64,000 nt of DNA from Marinobacter salarius (GTDB lineage Bacteria > Pseudomonadota > Gammaproteobacteria > Pseudomonadales > Oleiphilaceae): positions 3,720,001-3,784,000 of the forward strand of contig NZ_CP136693.1 of the NCBI RefSeq assembly GCF_032922745.1. Direction: 5' to 3'. The position numbers were made by a program, and so were the translations under genes. Under the pieces are notes generated by a model that was not told where the DNA came from, searched no databases, and saw only the letters and a list, made by a program, of their open reading frames with translations. Positions 1-7,705 of this stretch are shown piece after piece; within the stretch, counting starts at the first letter, position 1; every line of letters begins with the position of its first letter.

Positions 1-958
1 CCACAGCCAACACGCCTGGCCCGACACCGTTGGCCATGATAGCGAGCGTTTCACGCCGTAGGCGCCGCATTCGCGTCAGGGTTTCCAACGCATCAAACAT
101 CTGCCCCAAGCCATCCACACGCAGAACACCGGCACGCTGGAGCATGGCGTCGTATATGGGGTCACTCTGGGGCAGCCCCGCAGGCAACTCGTGAGGGAAC
201 CATTCCGATTCCGGAACACGGCCGCTCTTCACGGCAATCACCGGCTTGGTGCGGGAAGCAACACGCACGGCGGACATAAAGCGGCGCGGGTTGGGGATGT
301 TCTCGATGTGCAGCAATATTGCGCGGGTCTGACTGTCCTGGGCCAGATAGTCGATCAGGTCGTCATGGTCGATGTCCATCCCATCGCCCAGTGTCAGGAA
401 GTAGGAGAAACCCACACCCCGGGCGAACGCCCAGTCAATGACCGAACTGGCGATAGTGCCGGACTGGCCCACAAATGCGACCTTTCCTGGAATAGCCCCC
501 ATATGGGCGTAGGTGGCGTTCAGACTGCGAGCTGGCACCATCAGCCCAATGGTATTGGGACCAAGCACGCGGATACCGGTTTCCCGCGCAGCATCGCGGA
601 CCGAATACATTAGTGGCTGGCCGGTTTTGCTGTGGCTCCTGGACATGCCGCCGGTCATCACAATAGCCGTGCGGACGCCTGCCTCGCCCAGTCGCTTGAT
701 CATCTTCGGCACGGTATCCGGGGGCGTACAGATAATCGCCAGATCGGGGCTAAACCCCATGCGGGATACCTTCTTGACGCACTGCACGCCATGAACGTTG
801 TCGTAGTCGTTCTGGTTGACCACCATCAACTGACCAGGATAACCACCCCCCAGCAAGTTCCGGAGTACCATGCCACCCAAGTTGTCCGCCCGTTCCGAGG
901 CGCCAATAACCACGATGGAGGACGGGTTGAAAAGGCTTTCCAGATAACGGGTGCTCAA
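1..958 (-). CDS. NDP-forming acyl-CoA synthetase / CoA-binding protein, partial (C-terminus outside window)
   Basis: The first 319 codons are visible and the gene runs off the left edge. It opens with a CoA-binding Rossmann region (SIVVIGASERADNLGG), followed by VLGPNTIGLMVP and FVGQSGTIASSVIDWA, the layout of the CoA-binding plus succinyl-CoA-synthetase-like domains of ADP-forming acetyl-CoA synthetases and of PatZ/Pat-type protein acetyltransferases. Those enzymes either interconvert acyl-CoA and acid with ADP or carry a GNAT domain that acetylates lysines; the part that would decide is missing. The start is a TTG preceded by AAGGAGTGAAGC; a nearby upstream ATG is out of frame and hits a stop. 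It is divergent from the histone-deacetylase-family gene at 1131, so a shared protein-acetylation role is an attractive but unproven reading. Confidence 0.8.
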   Translation of the reverse strand, partial: MSTRYLESLFNPSSIVVIGASERADNLGGMVLRNLLGGGYPGQLMVVNQNDYDNVHGVQCVKKVSRMGFSPDLAIICTPPDTVPKMIKRLGEAGVRTAIVMTGGMSRSHSKTGQPLMYSVRDAARETGIRVLGPNTIGLMVPARSLNATYAHMGAIPGKVAFVGQSGTIASSVIDWAFARGVGFSYFLTLGDGMDIDHDDLIDYLAQDSQTRAILLHIENIPNPRRFMSAVRVASRTKPVIAVKSGRVPESEWFPHELPAGLPQSDPIYDAMLQRAGVLRVDGLGQMFDALETLTRMRRLRRETLAIMANGVGPGVLAV

Positions 959-1130
959 GCTTCACTCCTTGATTCGGGTCGACCGGGCATGTGTACACCT
1001 TATCTTAGGCGCTTGCCTGGCGATGTAAAACGGCTATCGCCGCCATAAGACCAAAGAAACGCAGAAAGCCCGCCCTATCCCTGATAATATTGGACAAAAT
1101 ACAAGCACAGCCAGAGCGTTCGGAACCAGT

Positions 1131-2057
1131 ATGACAACGGGATTCTTCTCTCACGACGACTGCATGAAACACAATATGGGGGCGGAGCATCCTGAGTGCC
1201 CGGAGCGCCTTGCCGCCATCACCAGCTACCTGGCCGACACCGGCCTGGGGCAAGACCTCGACTGGGTGCGGCCCGACGAAGCCACCCGGGATCAGTTGCT
1301 GACCGTGCACCCCGAACGCTATCTGAACCAACTTGATCTGATGCAGCCCACCAGGGGACGGGTGTATACCGACCCCGACACCGCCATGATGCCGGACACC
1401 CTGAGAGCCGCCCGCCTTGCCGCTGGCGCCAGCATTGAAGCGGTCGATATGGTGCTCAGCAGCCAGCTCACCAACGCGTTTGTGTGCGCCAGGCCTCCCG
1501 GGCACCATGCCGAACGCAGTAAATCCATGGGCTTCTGCTTCTACAACAACATCGCACTGGCCGCCATGCGGGCCCTGAACTTTCACCAGTTGGAGCGGGT
1601 AGCGATTATTGATTTCGATGTTCACCAGGGCAACGGCACAGTCGACATCGTGGGCGGTGATGAACGCATCCTGATGTGTTCCAGTTTCCAGCACCCGTTC
1701 TACCCGCATTCCCACGTCCATCGCCAGGCGGAAAACATCATCAACACGCCCATTCAGGCAGACACGCCAGCGGATGAATACAGAAGGATCGTGGAAGCAG
1801 CGTGGCTAAAACGGCTACAGGACTTCCGGCCGCAACTGGTGCTAGTCTCCGCCGGCTTTGACGGCCACCGGCTGGACCCGATGGCGGAGCTGAACCTGGA
1901 AGTAGAGGATTACCGCTGGTTGACGGAAATGATCACCAGCGTGGCCCGCGACCATGCCAACGACCGAGTCATCTCAACCCTGGAGGGTGGCTATCATTTG
2001 AGGGCGCTGGCCGAGAGTGTCAACGCTCACCTCAAGGTACTCAACGCCATCCACTGA
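1131..2057 (+). CDS. histone deacetylase family protein (AcuC/class II HDAC-like)
   Basis: A 308-residue single-domain member of the arginase/deacetylase fold, the usual length for bacterial HDAC-like amidohydrolases. Signature segments are present in order: HPECPERL near the N-terminus, RPPGHHAERSKSMGFC with the catalytic His pair around residues 125-126, DFDVHQGNGT with the zinc-binding Asp/His, SAGFDGHRLDP with the second zinc Asp, and a C-terminal LEGGY. Such enzymes remove acyl groups from lysines, polyamines or small amides using Zn2+; the substrate here cannot be read from the sequence. It is divergent from a gene that may encode a PatZ-like acetyltransferase. Its stop lies 17 bp from that of the convergent motY. 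Confidence 0.9.
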   Translation: MTTGFFSHDDCMKHNMGAEHPECPERLAAITSYLADTGLGQDLDWVRPDEATRDQLLTVHPERYLNQLDLMQPTRGRVYTDPDTAMMPDTLRAARLAAGASIEAVDMVLSSQLTNAFVCARPPGHHAERSKSMGFCFYNNIALAAMRALNFHQLERVAIIDFDVHQGNGTVDIVGGDERILMCSSFQHPFYPHSHVHRQAENIINTPIQADTPADEYRRIVEAAWLKRLQDFRPQLVLVSAGFDGHRLDPMAELNLEVEDYRWLTEMITSVARDHANDRVISTLEGGYHLRALAESVNAHLKVLNAIH

Positions 2058-2074
2058 GATTACCGCACGCAACG

Positions 2075-3007
2075 TCAGGTATTTGGCGTTGCAGCCTCGT
2101 AGCCATTGGCTTGTTGCAGGTCAGGCCGTTCGCCTTCGCGCTGAAGGCGAATTGTAGTGCGCCGGTTGTCTGCCGGGCGGCGTGATACCGGGTACTGGTC
2201 CGCATGAGCCCTGGTGGTCACGAGATCGGCATCGATGCCCTGCCCGATCAGGTAATCCGCCACCGCATTGGCCCGCTCTTCGGACAACGCGCGATTGTCG
2301 ATACGGCTACCGCTGCTGTCGGTATGCCCATCCACGAACACTCTCTCCACAGTGGAATCCGCCTGGATGTAAATCAAAATGTTGTCGAGAAACCGACGGT
2401 CAGCTTCGGACAGGCTGGTGCTGCCTGACGCAAAGGAAATGCGGGACCGCTTGATCTGATCGTAGTTGACCGGCAACAGGCCGGCGGTGCAGCTTCGATA
2501 ACCAGAGAACTGGCCCGCAAAGTTAATGTTGGACACTTTCACCCGAACCGGGCTGCCGTCGTACCAGGACTCACGCGTAACCGTTGGGTCCATCCCCTCC
2601 AGCAGGCTCTGGACAAGCACCATGGCCAGACGTGACTCGAGCATCACTGGTCGACGACTGTCGTCCACATTTACCCGACCAAGGGGACGGGGGGCGGTTC
2701 CCGGACGCCAGGACGGAGCCTCCATCACCAACTGAGCCTGACCCGGGCGCATGAGCGGGGTTTCCGACTCGAGGAAGAAGGACAACGACTCGCCCGCCTT
2801 ATGGCGGAATACAGCACGACCGTAGCCCGGAACCTGGTGTACCAGAGTACACTCGAACACGGACTCCGACAGGTACCACTGACTGTTCTCGATACCTGCG
2901 CCAAAGGTGGCGGCCTGCACCGCGACAGAACCTGCCGTTAGTGCACCGATTGCACTGGAAACCACTGCACCACGCAGGAAGGCGGAAATTCGTGCCATAC
3001 CATCCAT
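2075..3007 (-). CDS. motY: OmpA-family flagellar motor protein MotY
   Basis: About 310 residues with an N-terminal signal peptide, an N-terminal beta-rich region (roughly 30-180) and a C-terminal OmpA-like peptidoglycan-binding domain with VFVDGHTDSSGSR and LSEERANAVADYL. MotY of Vibrio and Pseudomonas has this layout and forms the T-ring that recruits stators to the basal body. Position supports the name: in Pseudomonas the motY homologue lies divergent from pyrC, which is followed by rnt, exactly as here. The start is ATG at 3007; a second in-frame ATG at 2998 is equally possible. The open frame extends further upstream, but that would overlap pyrC and lose the signal peptide. Confidence 0.8.
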   Translation of the reverse strand: MDGMARISAFLRGAVVSSAIGALTAGSVAVQAATFGAGIENSQWYLSESVFECTLVHQVPGYGRAVFRHKAGESLSFFLESETPLMRPGQAQLVMEAPSWRPGTAPRPLGRVNVDDSRRPVMLESRLAMVLVQSLLEGMDPTVTRESWYDGSPVRVKVSNINFAGQFSGYRSCTAGLLPVNYDQIKRSRISFASGSTSLSEADRRFLDNILIYIQADSTVERVFVDGHTDSSGSRIDNRALSEERANAVADYLIGQGIDADLVTTRAHADQYPVSRRPADNRRTTIRLQREGERPDLQQANGYEAATPNT

Positions 3008-3094
3008 CCGTCTGAAAAGATTCACTACCTTGGTAACGGCCGAAGTGGATCTTTCTTTAGGACACCCACCAAAACAATCGCTGTCGGCTTCTGA

Positions 3095-3100
3095 TATAAT
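3095..3100 (+). promoter_or_regulatory. possible -10 element for pyrC
   Basis: A perfect TATAAT lies about 60 bp before the pyrC start in the motY/pyrC divergent gap. No convincing -35 hexamer sits at the right distance, so this is only a candidate. Confidence 0.35.
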
Positions 3101-3160
3101 TTCGCCAGAATTTTTCAGGGGTTCACGTTTGACGGGCCCCAGCACATCCCGGAACCGTAA

Positions 3161-4192
3161 ATGACCGAACAACTGATCATCACCCGTCCTGACGACTGGC
3201 ACCTCCACGTGCGGGACGGCGACATTCTCAAGGACGTCGTACCCGCCACGGCCCGCTGCTTTGGCCGCGCCATCATCATGCCGAACCTGGCGCCACCGGT
3301 GACGGAGGCCGAACAGGCCATGGCTTACCGTAGCAGGATACTGGCCGCAGCCGGCGAAACCGGGTTTGATCCGCTGATGACGCTGTACCTCACAGAAAGC
3401 ACTACGCCTGCGCAAATCAGGGATGCCAAGGCTGCGGGCGTGGTTGCCGCCAAACTGTATCCGGCCGGCGCCACCACCAACTCCGCGTCGGGTGTGACCG
3501 ACATCCGCAACATCTATCCGGTACTGGAGGCCATGAGTGACTGCGGCATGCTGTTGCTGGTCCACGGCGAAGTCACCGACGCAGACATCGACATCTTCGA
3601 CCGGGAAAAGATCTTCCTCAAGCGCGTACTGGCGCCAACCATGGAAGCGTTCCCGGATTTACGGGTGGTTCTGGAGCACATCACCACCGCCGATTCGGCC
3701 GAGTTCGTGCGTGACCACGACGGTGACAACCTGGGTGCCACCATCACGCCGCAACACCTGATGTACAACCGCAACCACATGCTGGTCGGCGGCATTCGCC
3801 CTCACCTGTATTGTCTGCCCATCCTCAAACGCAACCGGCACCAACAGGCATTGCGGGATGCCGTAGTCAGCGGGGACCGTCGTTTTTTCCTGGGAACGGA
3901 TTCAGCGCCGCACTCGAAAGACAAAAAGGAAACAGCCTGTGGCTGCGCCGGTTGCTACTCGGCGTTCAGTGCCATGCCCCTGTATGCGGAGATTTTCGAA
4001 GACCTTGGCGTGCTGGATAAACTGGAAGCCTTTGCCAGCTTCAATGGTGCTGACTTCTACGGCCTTCCCAGAAACAGCGATACCATCACGCTGGTGAAAG
4101 AATCCTGGGACATGCCCGACGAGTTGCCACTGGCTGACGGGACCATCGTACCTCTGAAGGCAGGCGAAAGCCTGAGATGGCGGCTTACCTGA
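3161..4192 (+). CDS. pyrC: dihydroorotase (class II, PyrC)
   Basis: 343 residues, matching E. coli-type PyrC. It catalyses reversible cyclisation of N-carbamoyl-L-aspartate to dihydroorotate in cytosolic pyrimidine synthesis. Visible signatures: the metal-binding DDWHLHVRDGD near residue 12 (HxH), the likely carbamylated lysine in AAKLYPAGATTNS near 100, metal histidines in LVHGEV and LEHITT, and FFLGTDSAPH with the late Asp. The CGCAG segment is typical of the gammaproteobacterial form. rnt follows after 80 bp. Confidence 0.96.
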   Translation: MTEQLIITRPDDWHLHVRDGDILKDVVPATARCFGRAIIMPNLAPPVTEAEQAMAYRSRILAAAGETGFDPLMTLYLTESTTPAQIRDAKAAGVVAAKLYPAGATTNSASGVTDIRNIYPVLEAMSDCGMLLLVHGEVTDADIDIFDREKIFLKRVLAPTMEAFPDLRVVLEHITTADSAEFVRDHDGDNLGATITPQHLMYNRNHMLVGGIRPHLYCLPILKRNRHQQALRDAVVSGDRRFFLGTDSAPHSKDKKETACGCAGCYSAFSAMPLYAEIFEDLGVLDKLEAFASFNGADFYGLPRNSDTITLVKESWDMPDELPLADGTIVPLKAGESLRWRLT

Positions 4193-4272
4193 TCATCAAT
4201 CTAACCAACCGTTCCTTATTAATTGTTCCTTTACCAGGCCTGCAACCCTGGCCAGACACTCCGGGAGTTTAA

Positions 4273-4929
4273 GTGACTGAAGAACATAAAGAACCGCATC
4301 CCATGTCCCGCCGCTTCCGTGGTTTTCTGCCGGTTGTGGTGGATGTGGAAACCGGTGGTTTCAATCCTGAGAAGGATGCCCTGCTGGAAATTGCTGCGGT
4401 CATACTGACAATGGATGACGACGGCTGGTTAAAGCGGGCGGAAACTCACGTGCAGCAGATCGACCCGTTTGAGGGCGCCAACCTGGAGCAATCTGCGCTG
4501 GACTTCACTGGTATCGACCCGTGGAACCCGGAGCGGGAAGCGGTTCCGGAGCGAGAAGGCATGAGCGAGATTTTCGGGCCCATCCGCAAGGCCGTCAAAG
4601 CCCACGATTGCAAACGGGCAGTACTCGTTGGCCACAACGCCACCTTCGATCACAACTTTGTGTTCGCCGCCGCCCTACGCTCAGACATCCGCCGCAACCC
4701 GTTTCATCCGTTCTCCACATTCGACACCGCAACGTTGGCTGGCCTGGCCTATGGCCATACAGTATTGGCCCAGGCCTGCAAGCTGGCGGGCATACCGTTC
4801 AGCAACAAGGACGCGCACTCGGCCGCCTATGACGCTGAGAAAACTGCCGACCTGTTCTGTGGCATCGTCAATCGCTGGCGCGAAATCGGTGGCTTCCCAC
4901 CGCCGCCGGTACCGGACGACATCGAATAG
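4273..4929 (+). CDS. rnt: ribonuclease T
   Basis: 218 residues of a DEDDh 3'-5' exonuclease that trims tRNA CCA ends and other stable RNAs. The ExoI motif is VVVDVETGGF (Asp24, Glu26), ExoII lies in VGHNATFDHNF and ExoIII is HSAAYDAEKTADL with the catalytic His. The start used is GTG at 4273, because related proteins have a charged N-terminal extension before RFRGFLPVVVDVETGG; ATG at 4303 is the alternative. A strong hairpin follows directly. Confidence 0.95.
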   Translation: MTEEHKEPHPMSRRFRGFLPVVVDVETGGFNPEKDALLEIAAVILTMDDDGWLKRAETHVQQIDPFEGANLEQSALDFTGIDPWNPEREAVPEREGMSEIFGPIRKAVKAHDCKRAVLVGHNATFDHNFVFAAALRSDIRRNPFHPFSTFDTATLAGLAYGHTVLAQACKLAGIPFSNKDAHSAAYDAEKTADLFCGIVNRWREIGGFPPPPVPDDIE

Positions 4930-4949
4930 CCACCGCAAATAGCAGCCAC

Positions 4950-4978
4950 AAAAAACCCCGCGCGAAGCGGGGTTTTTT
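4950..4978. terminator. bidirectional intrinsic terminator
   Basis: A perfect 12-bp inverted repeat (AAAAAACCCCGC / GCGGGGTTTTTT) around a GCGAA loop gives a GC-rich stem flanked by A and T runs. It sits between the convergent rnt and fatty acyl-CoA reductase genes and can end transcription both ways. Confidence 0.93.
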
Positions 4979-4994
4979 GGTTTTCAGGACGCTA

Positions 4995-6980
4995 TTACCA
5001 GTAAATACCCCGCATGATCGCCGCAAAGGCTACCTGCTCGGAGGAAACCTTCGGCTTAGCACCGGAACGACTGCCGGCCGCCGACGGAGAGTCCGGGAAC
5101 ATGCGGTAACCAGTGTTCATCACGATCTCGCCCATCTTCGGCGCCAGCGCCTGCATGACCTGGGCGAAAATGCCGAGACGCGTGGCGATGCGCTTGGGAC
5201 GGTAAACAATGGCATCCGCCACCATTTCCGCCGCTTCGTCCGGCGTCAGTGTAGGCACCGAGTCGTAGATCTTTGTGGGCGCGATCATCGGCGTTTTTAC
5301 CAGCGGCATGTTGATGGTGGTAAAGGTCACGTTGCGATCCGACCACTCCGCCGCCGCACAACGGCTGAAGGTATCCAGCGCTGACTTCGACGCGACGTAG
5401 GCCGAGAAACGGGGCGCGTTGGTCAATACACCAATGGACGAAATATTGACCACGTGGCCGCAACGGCGTTCCAGCATAGCCGGTGCAAACCCCATGATCA
5501 GGCGAACGGAACCGAAGTAGTTCAGCTGCATGGTACGCTCGAAATCGTGGAAGCGATCGAACGAGAGCGCCAGCGAGCGACGGATCGAACGGCCCGCATT
5601 ATTGACCAACACGTCCACATGGCCGTGATTGTCCAGTACCGTTTTTACGAATCGATCACAGTCATCCATGTCGGCAAAGTCGCACTGGTAGGCATGAACG
5701 TTGCCACCACGGGCTTCCAAGTCCGCAGCCACTTCCATCAGGCGTTCTTTCTTGCGGGCACCAATCACCAGGATAGCGCCGGCATCCGCCAGTTTTTCTG
5801 CCGTCGCCAGGCCGATGCCCGAGGTACCTCCGGTGATTACACAGACCTTTCCTTCCACCGTGCCACGCAGAGTACGATCCTTGAACAGGTCGGGGTCCAG
5901 GTTACGTTCCCAGAAATCCCACAGCACCGCAGCGTAACCCTCCAGGCGGGGCACCTCGATACCGGTGTCCTTGAGGACCCGCTCCGTCTCACGGGCGTCA
6001 AACCGCGTGGGATAGTTGATGAACGACAACACCGAAGGCGGAATGCCCATATCGTCCAGCAATGCGGTGGTCAGACGCTTAACGGGCGGCAGATTCTTCA
6101 GACTCTGGCGGATAAACGGCGGCACGAACCCGAACATGCGCGAGTCGATCCGCATCGCCATACGGGGAGCGTGACCGGCTTCGGAGAAAATATTGAGGAT
6201 CTCGCCCACTTTGTAGGGGTCGGAATCCACCAGGTGGAAGCAGTTCCCGTCCTCGCCCTTCAGGTGCGCGATGTGATCCATCGCATTCACCACGAAATCC
6301 ACCGGCACGATGTTCAGTCGCCCACCCTCGATGCCAATCGTCGGCACCCATTGGGGCAGTGCATGGCGAATTTTCTGGATCATCTTAAAGAAGTAATAGG
6401 GCCCGTCGACCTTGTCCATCTCACCGGTCTTTGAGTGACCAACCACCATACCAGGGCGGTAAATCCGGAACGGAACGGTGCAACTCTCGCGAACCACCTT
6501 TTCAGATTCGTGCTTGGTCAGCAGGTAGGGATGGTCGAGCTTTTCCGCCTCCTCGAACATGTCCTCGCGGAAGGTGCCCTTGAACAGGCCAGCCGCCGCG
6601 ATGGAGGAAACATGATGGAAGCAACCGGCTTCCATAGCGGCTGCCGCATTGACGGCACTGTGGGTGCCCTCGATGTTAGTGGCCTGCTGGGACTTTTCGT
6701 CCGCCCCCATGTCATACACTGCAGCAAGGTGGAAGAAATGATCAATGTTACCCTTGAGCGATTTCATCGTCTTGGCATCGATGCCCAGGTTCGGGCTGGT
6801 AAGGTCGCCGATCACTGCTTTCACTCTGGACTCATCCGCGCCCCAGCGCTCCCTCAACGTGTCCAGTTTTTCCTGTGATTGCTCGCGAACCAGTACATGC
6901 ACTGTGCCGCCACGAGCCAACAGTTTGTCAACGAGAAAACGGCCGATAAATCCGGTGCCACCCGTCAGAAAGTAATTCAT
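4995..6980 (-). CDS. two-domain fatty acyl-CoA reductase (alcohol-forming)
   Basis: 661 residues made of two NAD(P)-binding modules. The N-terminal half (about 1-360) is an extended-SDR FAR domain starting FLTGGTGFIGRFL (GxxGxxG) with YLLTKHESEKVV supplying the YxxxK catalytic pair. The C-terminal half (about 370-640) is a classical SDR with VCVITGGTSGIGLATA, NNAGRS and YVASKSALDTF. This architecture and length match the Marinobacter enzyme that reduces fatty acyl-CoA or fatty aldehyde to fatty alcohol for wax esters. It is convergent with rnt. The 400-bp upstream gap holds two copies of a palindromic element (7115-7165) that may be its operator. Confidence 0.9.
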   Translation of the reverse strand: MNYFLTGGTGFIGRFLVDKLLARGGTVHVLVREQSQEKLDTLRERWGADESRVKAVIGDLTSPNLGIDAKTMKSLKGNIDHFFHLAAVYDMGADEKSQQATNIEGTHSAVNAAAAMEAGCFHHVSSIAAAGLFKGTFREDMFEEAEKLDHPYLLTKHESEKVVRESCTVPFRIYRPGMVVGHSKTGEMDKVDGPYYFFKMIQKIRHALPQWVPTIGIEGGRLNIVPVDFVVNAMDHIAHLKGEDGNCFHLVDSDPYKVGEILNIFSEAGHAPRMAMRIDSRMFGFVPPFIRQSLKNLPPVKRLTTALLDDMGIPPSVLSFINYPTRFDARETERVLKDTGIEVPRLEGYAAVLWDFWERNLDPDLFKDRTLRGTVEGKVCVITGGTSGIGLATAEKLADAGAILVIGARKKERLMEVAADLEARGGNVHAYQCDFADMDDCDRFVKTVLDNHGHVDVLVNNAGRSIRRSLALSFDRFHDFERTMQLNYFGSVRLIMGFAPAMLERRCGHVVNISSIGVLTNAPRFSAYVASKSALDTFSRCAAAEWSDRNVTFTTINMPLVKTPMIAPTKIYDSVPTLTPDEAAEMVADAIVYRPKRIATRLGIFAQVMQALAPKMGEIVMNTGYRMFPDSPSAAGSRSGAKPKVSSEQVAFAAIMRGIYW

Positions 6981-7114
6981 TGATAGTCCACCCTGCTTAT
7001 TGCTCAGTTGTTGTCATTTCCCTTTGTTGCCATCGGATATATTAGACCAAAGTCTTATACCGCCGATGCACGCCGGCATTGTACTTAATTGCAACACTCA
7101 TGTATCGAACTTTT

Positions 7115-7165
7115 TTAGAGCATTTACTCTGTAAGCCATTGTTTTGGTTAGAGCGTTTACTCTAA
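7115..7165. promoter_or_regulatory. tandem palindromic element, candidate operator
   Basis: Two related 18-bp elements start 33 bp apart, about three helical turns: TTAGAG-CATTTA-CTCTGT at 7115-7132 and TTAGAG-CGTTTA-CTCTAA at 7148-7165. The second is a perfect 6-6-6 palindrome. They lie between the divergent reductase (start 6980) and the small gene at 7382 in a locally AT-rich stretch. Spacing and symmetry suit a dimeric repressor; the regulator is unknown. The rest of the 6981-7381 gap shows no gene. Confidence 0.5.
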
Positions 7166-7381
7166 TTCATGCATGCAATACACGCCGGAACCTGTTCGGT
7201 TAACCGGCACTCTGAAATTGAGACTAGCACAAGGTGGGCAGGCTGCCCGCAAATCCTTACCATTACTGGAAGGAAATGAAACCTGACGGTTGCAATGACA
7301 TAATCGGAACCTTCAACGGCAGTTTCTGTCTCTATACTCTCTACACACTCTCTACATTTCCCGCACTTCGGAACCCGGAAC

Positions 7382-7681
7382 ATGCACAAAGACGATCCCA
7401 ACGCTGAACGCTACATTGCCATTGCCCGCGCCTGCCTGAAGGCGATCAACGACACAGCCGCCGACGCCGGCACCCGGGAACAGAAAATCCAGGCCGTGTA
7501 TCAGGCCATTGACCACGCCTTCCAGGCCGAATTCGCGGATTATCGCCAGTCCGTTGCGGTGATGGGGACGGTTCTTGAGCGCATTGCCTCCGGCCAGCTC
7601 GATGCCGACGCAGCCACCAGCCTGGCCAAGAAAACCCTGGATCAACAACCGGAAAGTACCCGTAACGCCCTGATTCATTAA
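7382..7681 (+). CDS. small hypothetical protein
   Basis: 99 residues, soluble, predicted mainly helical, rich in Ala, Asp and Gln, no Cys, no signal peptide or membrane segment. Not recognised. It lies 24 bp before the M16 protease and reads in the same direction, so the two are probably co-transcribed. Confidence 0.6.
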   Translation: MHKDDPNAERYIAIARACLKAINDTAADAGTREQKIQAVYQAIDHAFQAEFADYRQSVAVMGTVLERIASGQLDADAATSLAKKTLDQQPESTRNALIH

Positions 7682-7705
7682 CGTTTCAACGCAAAGAGAG
7701 ACTGT

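Noticed and set aside
3008..3565. N-terminal extension of motY by up to 186 codons
   Set aside because: It would overlap pyrC on the opposite strand, remove the signal peptide and gives no recognisable domain.
5454..6434. 326-codon plus-strand frame
   Set aside because: Antisense to the fatty acyl-CoA reductase, with a composition rich in His, Arg and Gln typical of shadow frames.
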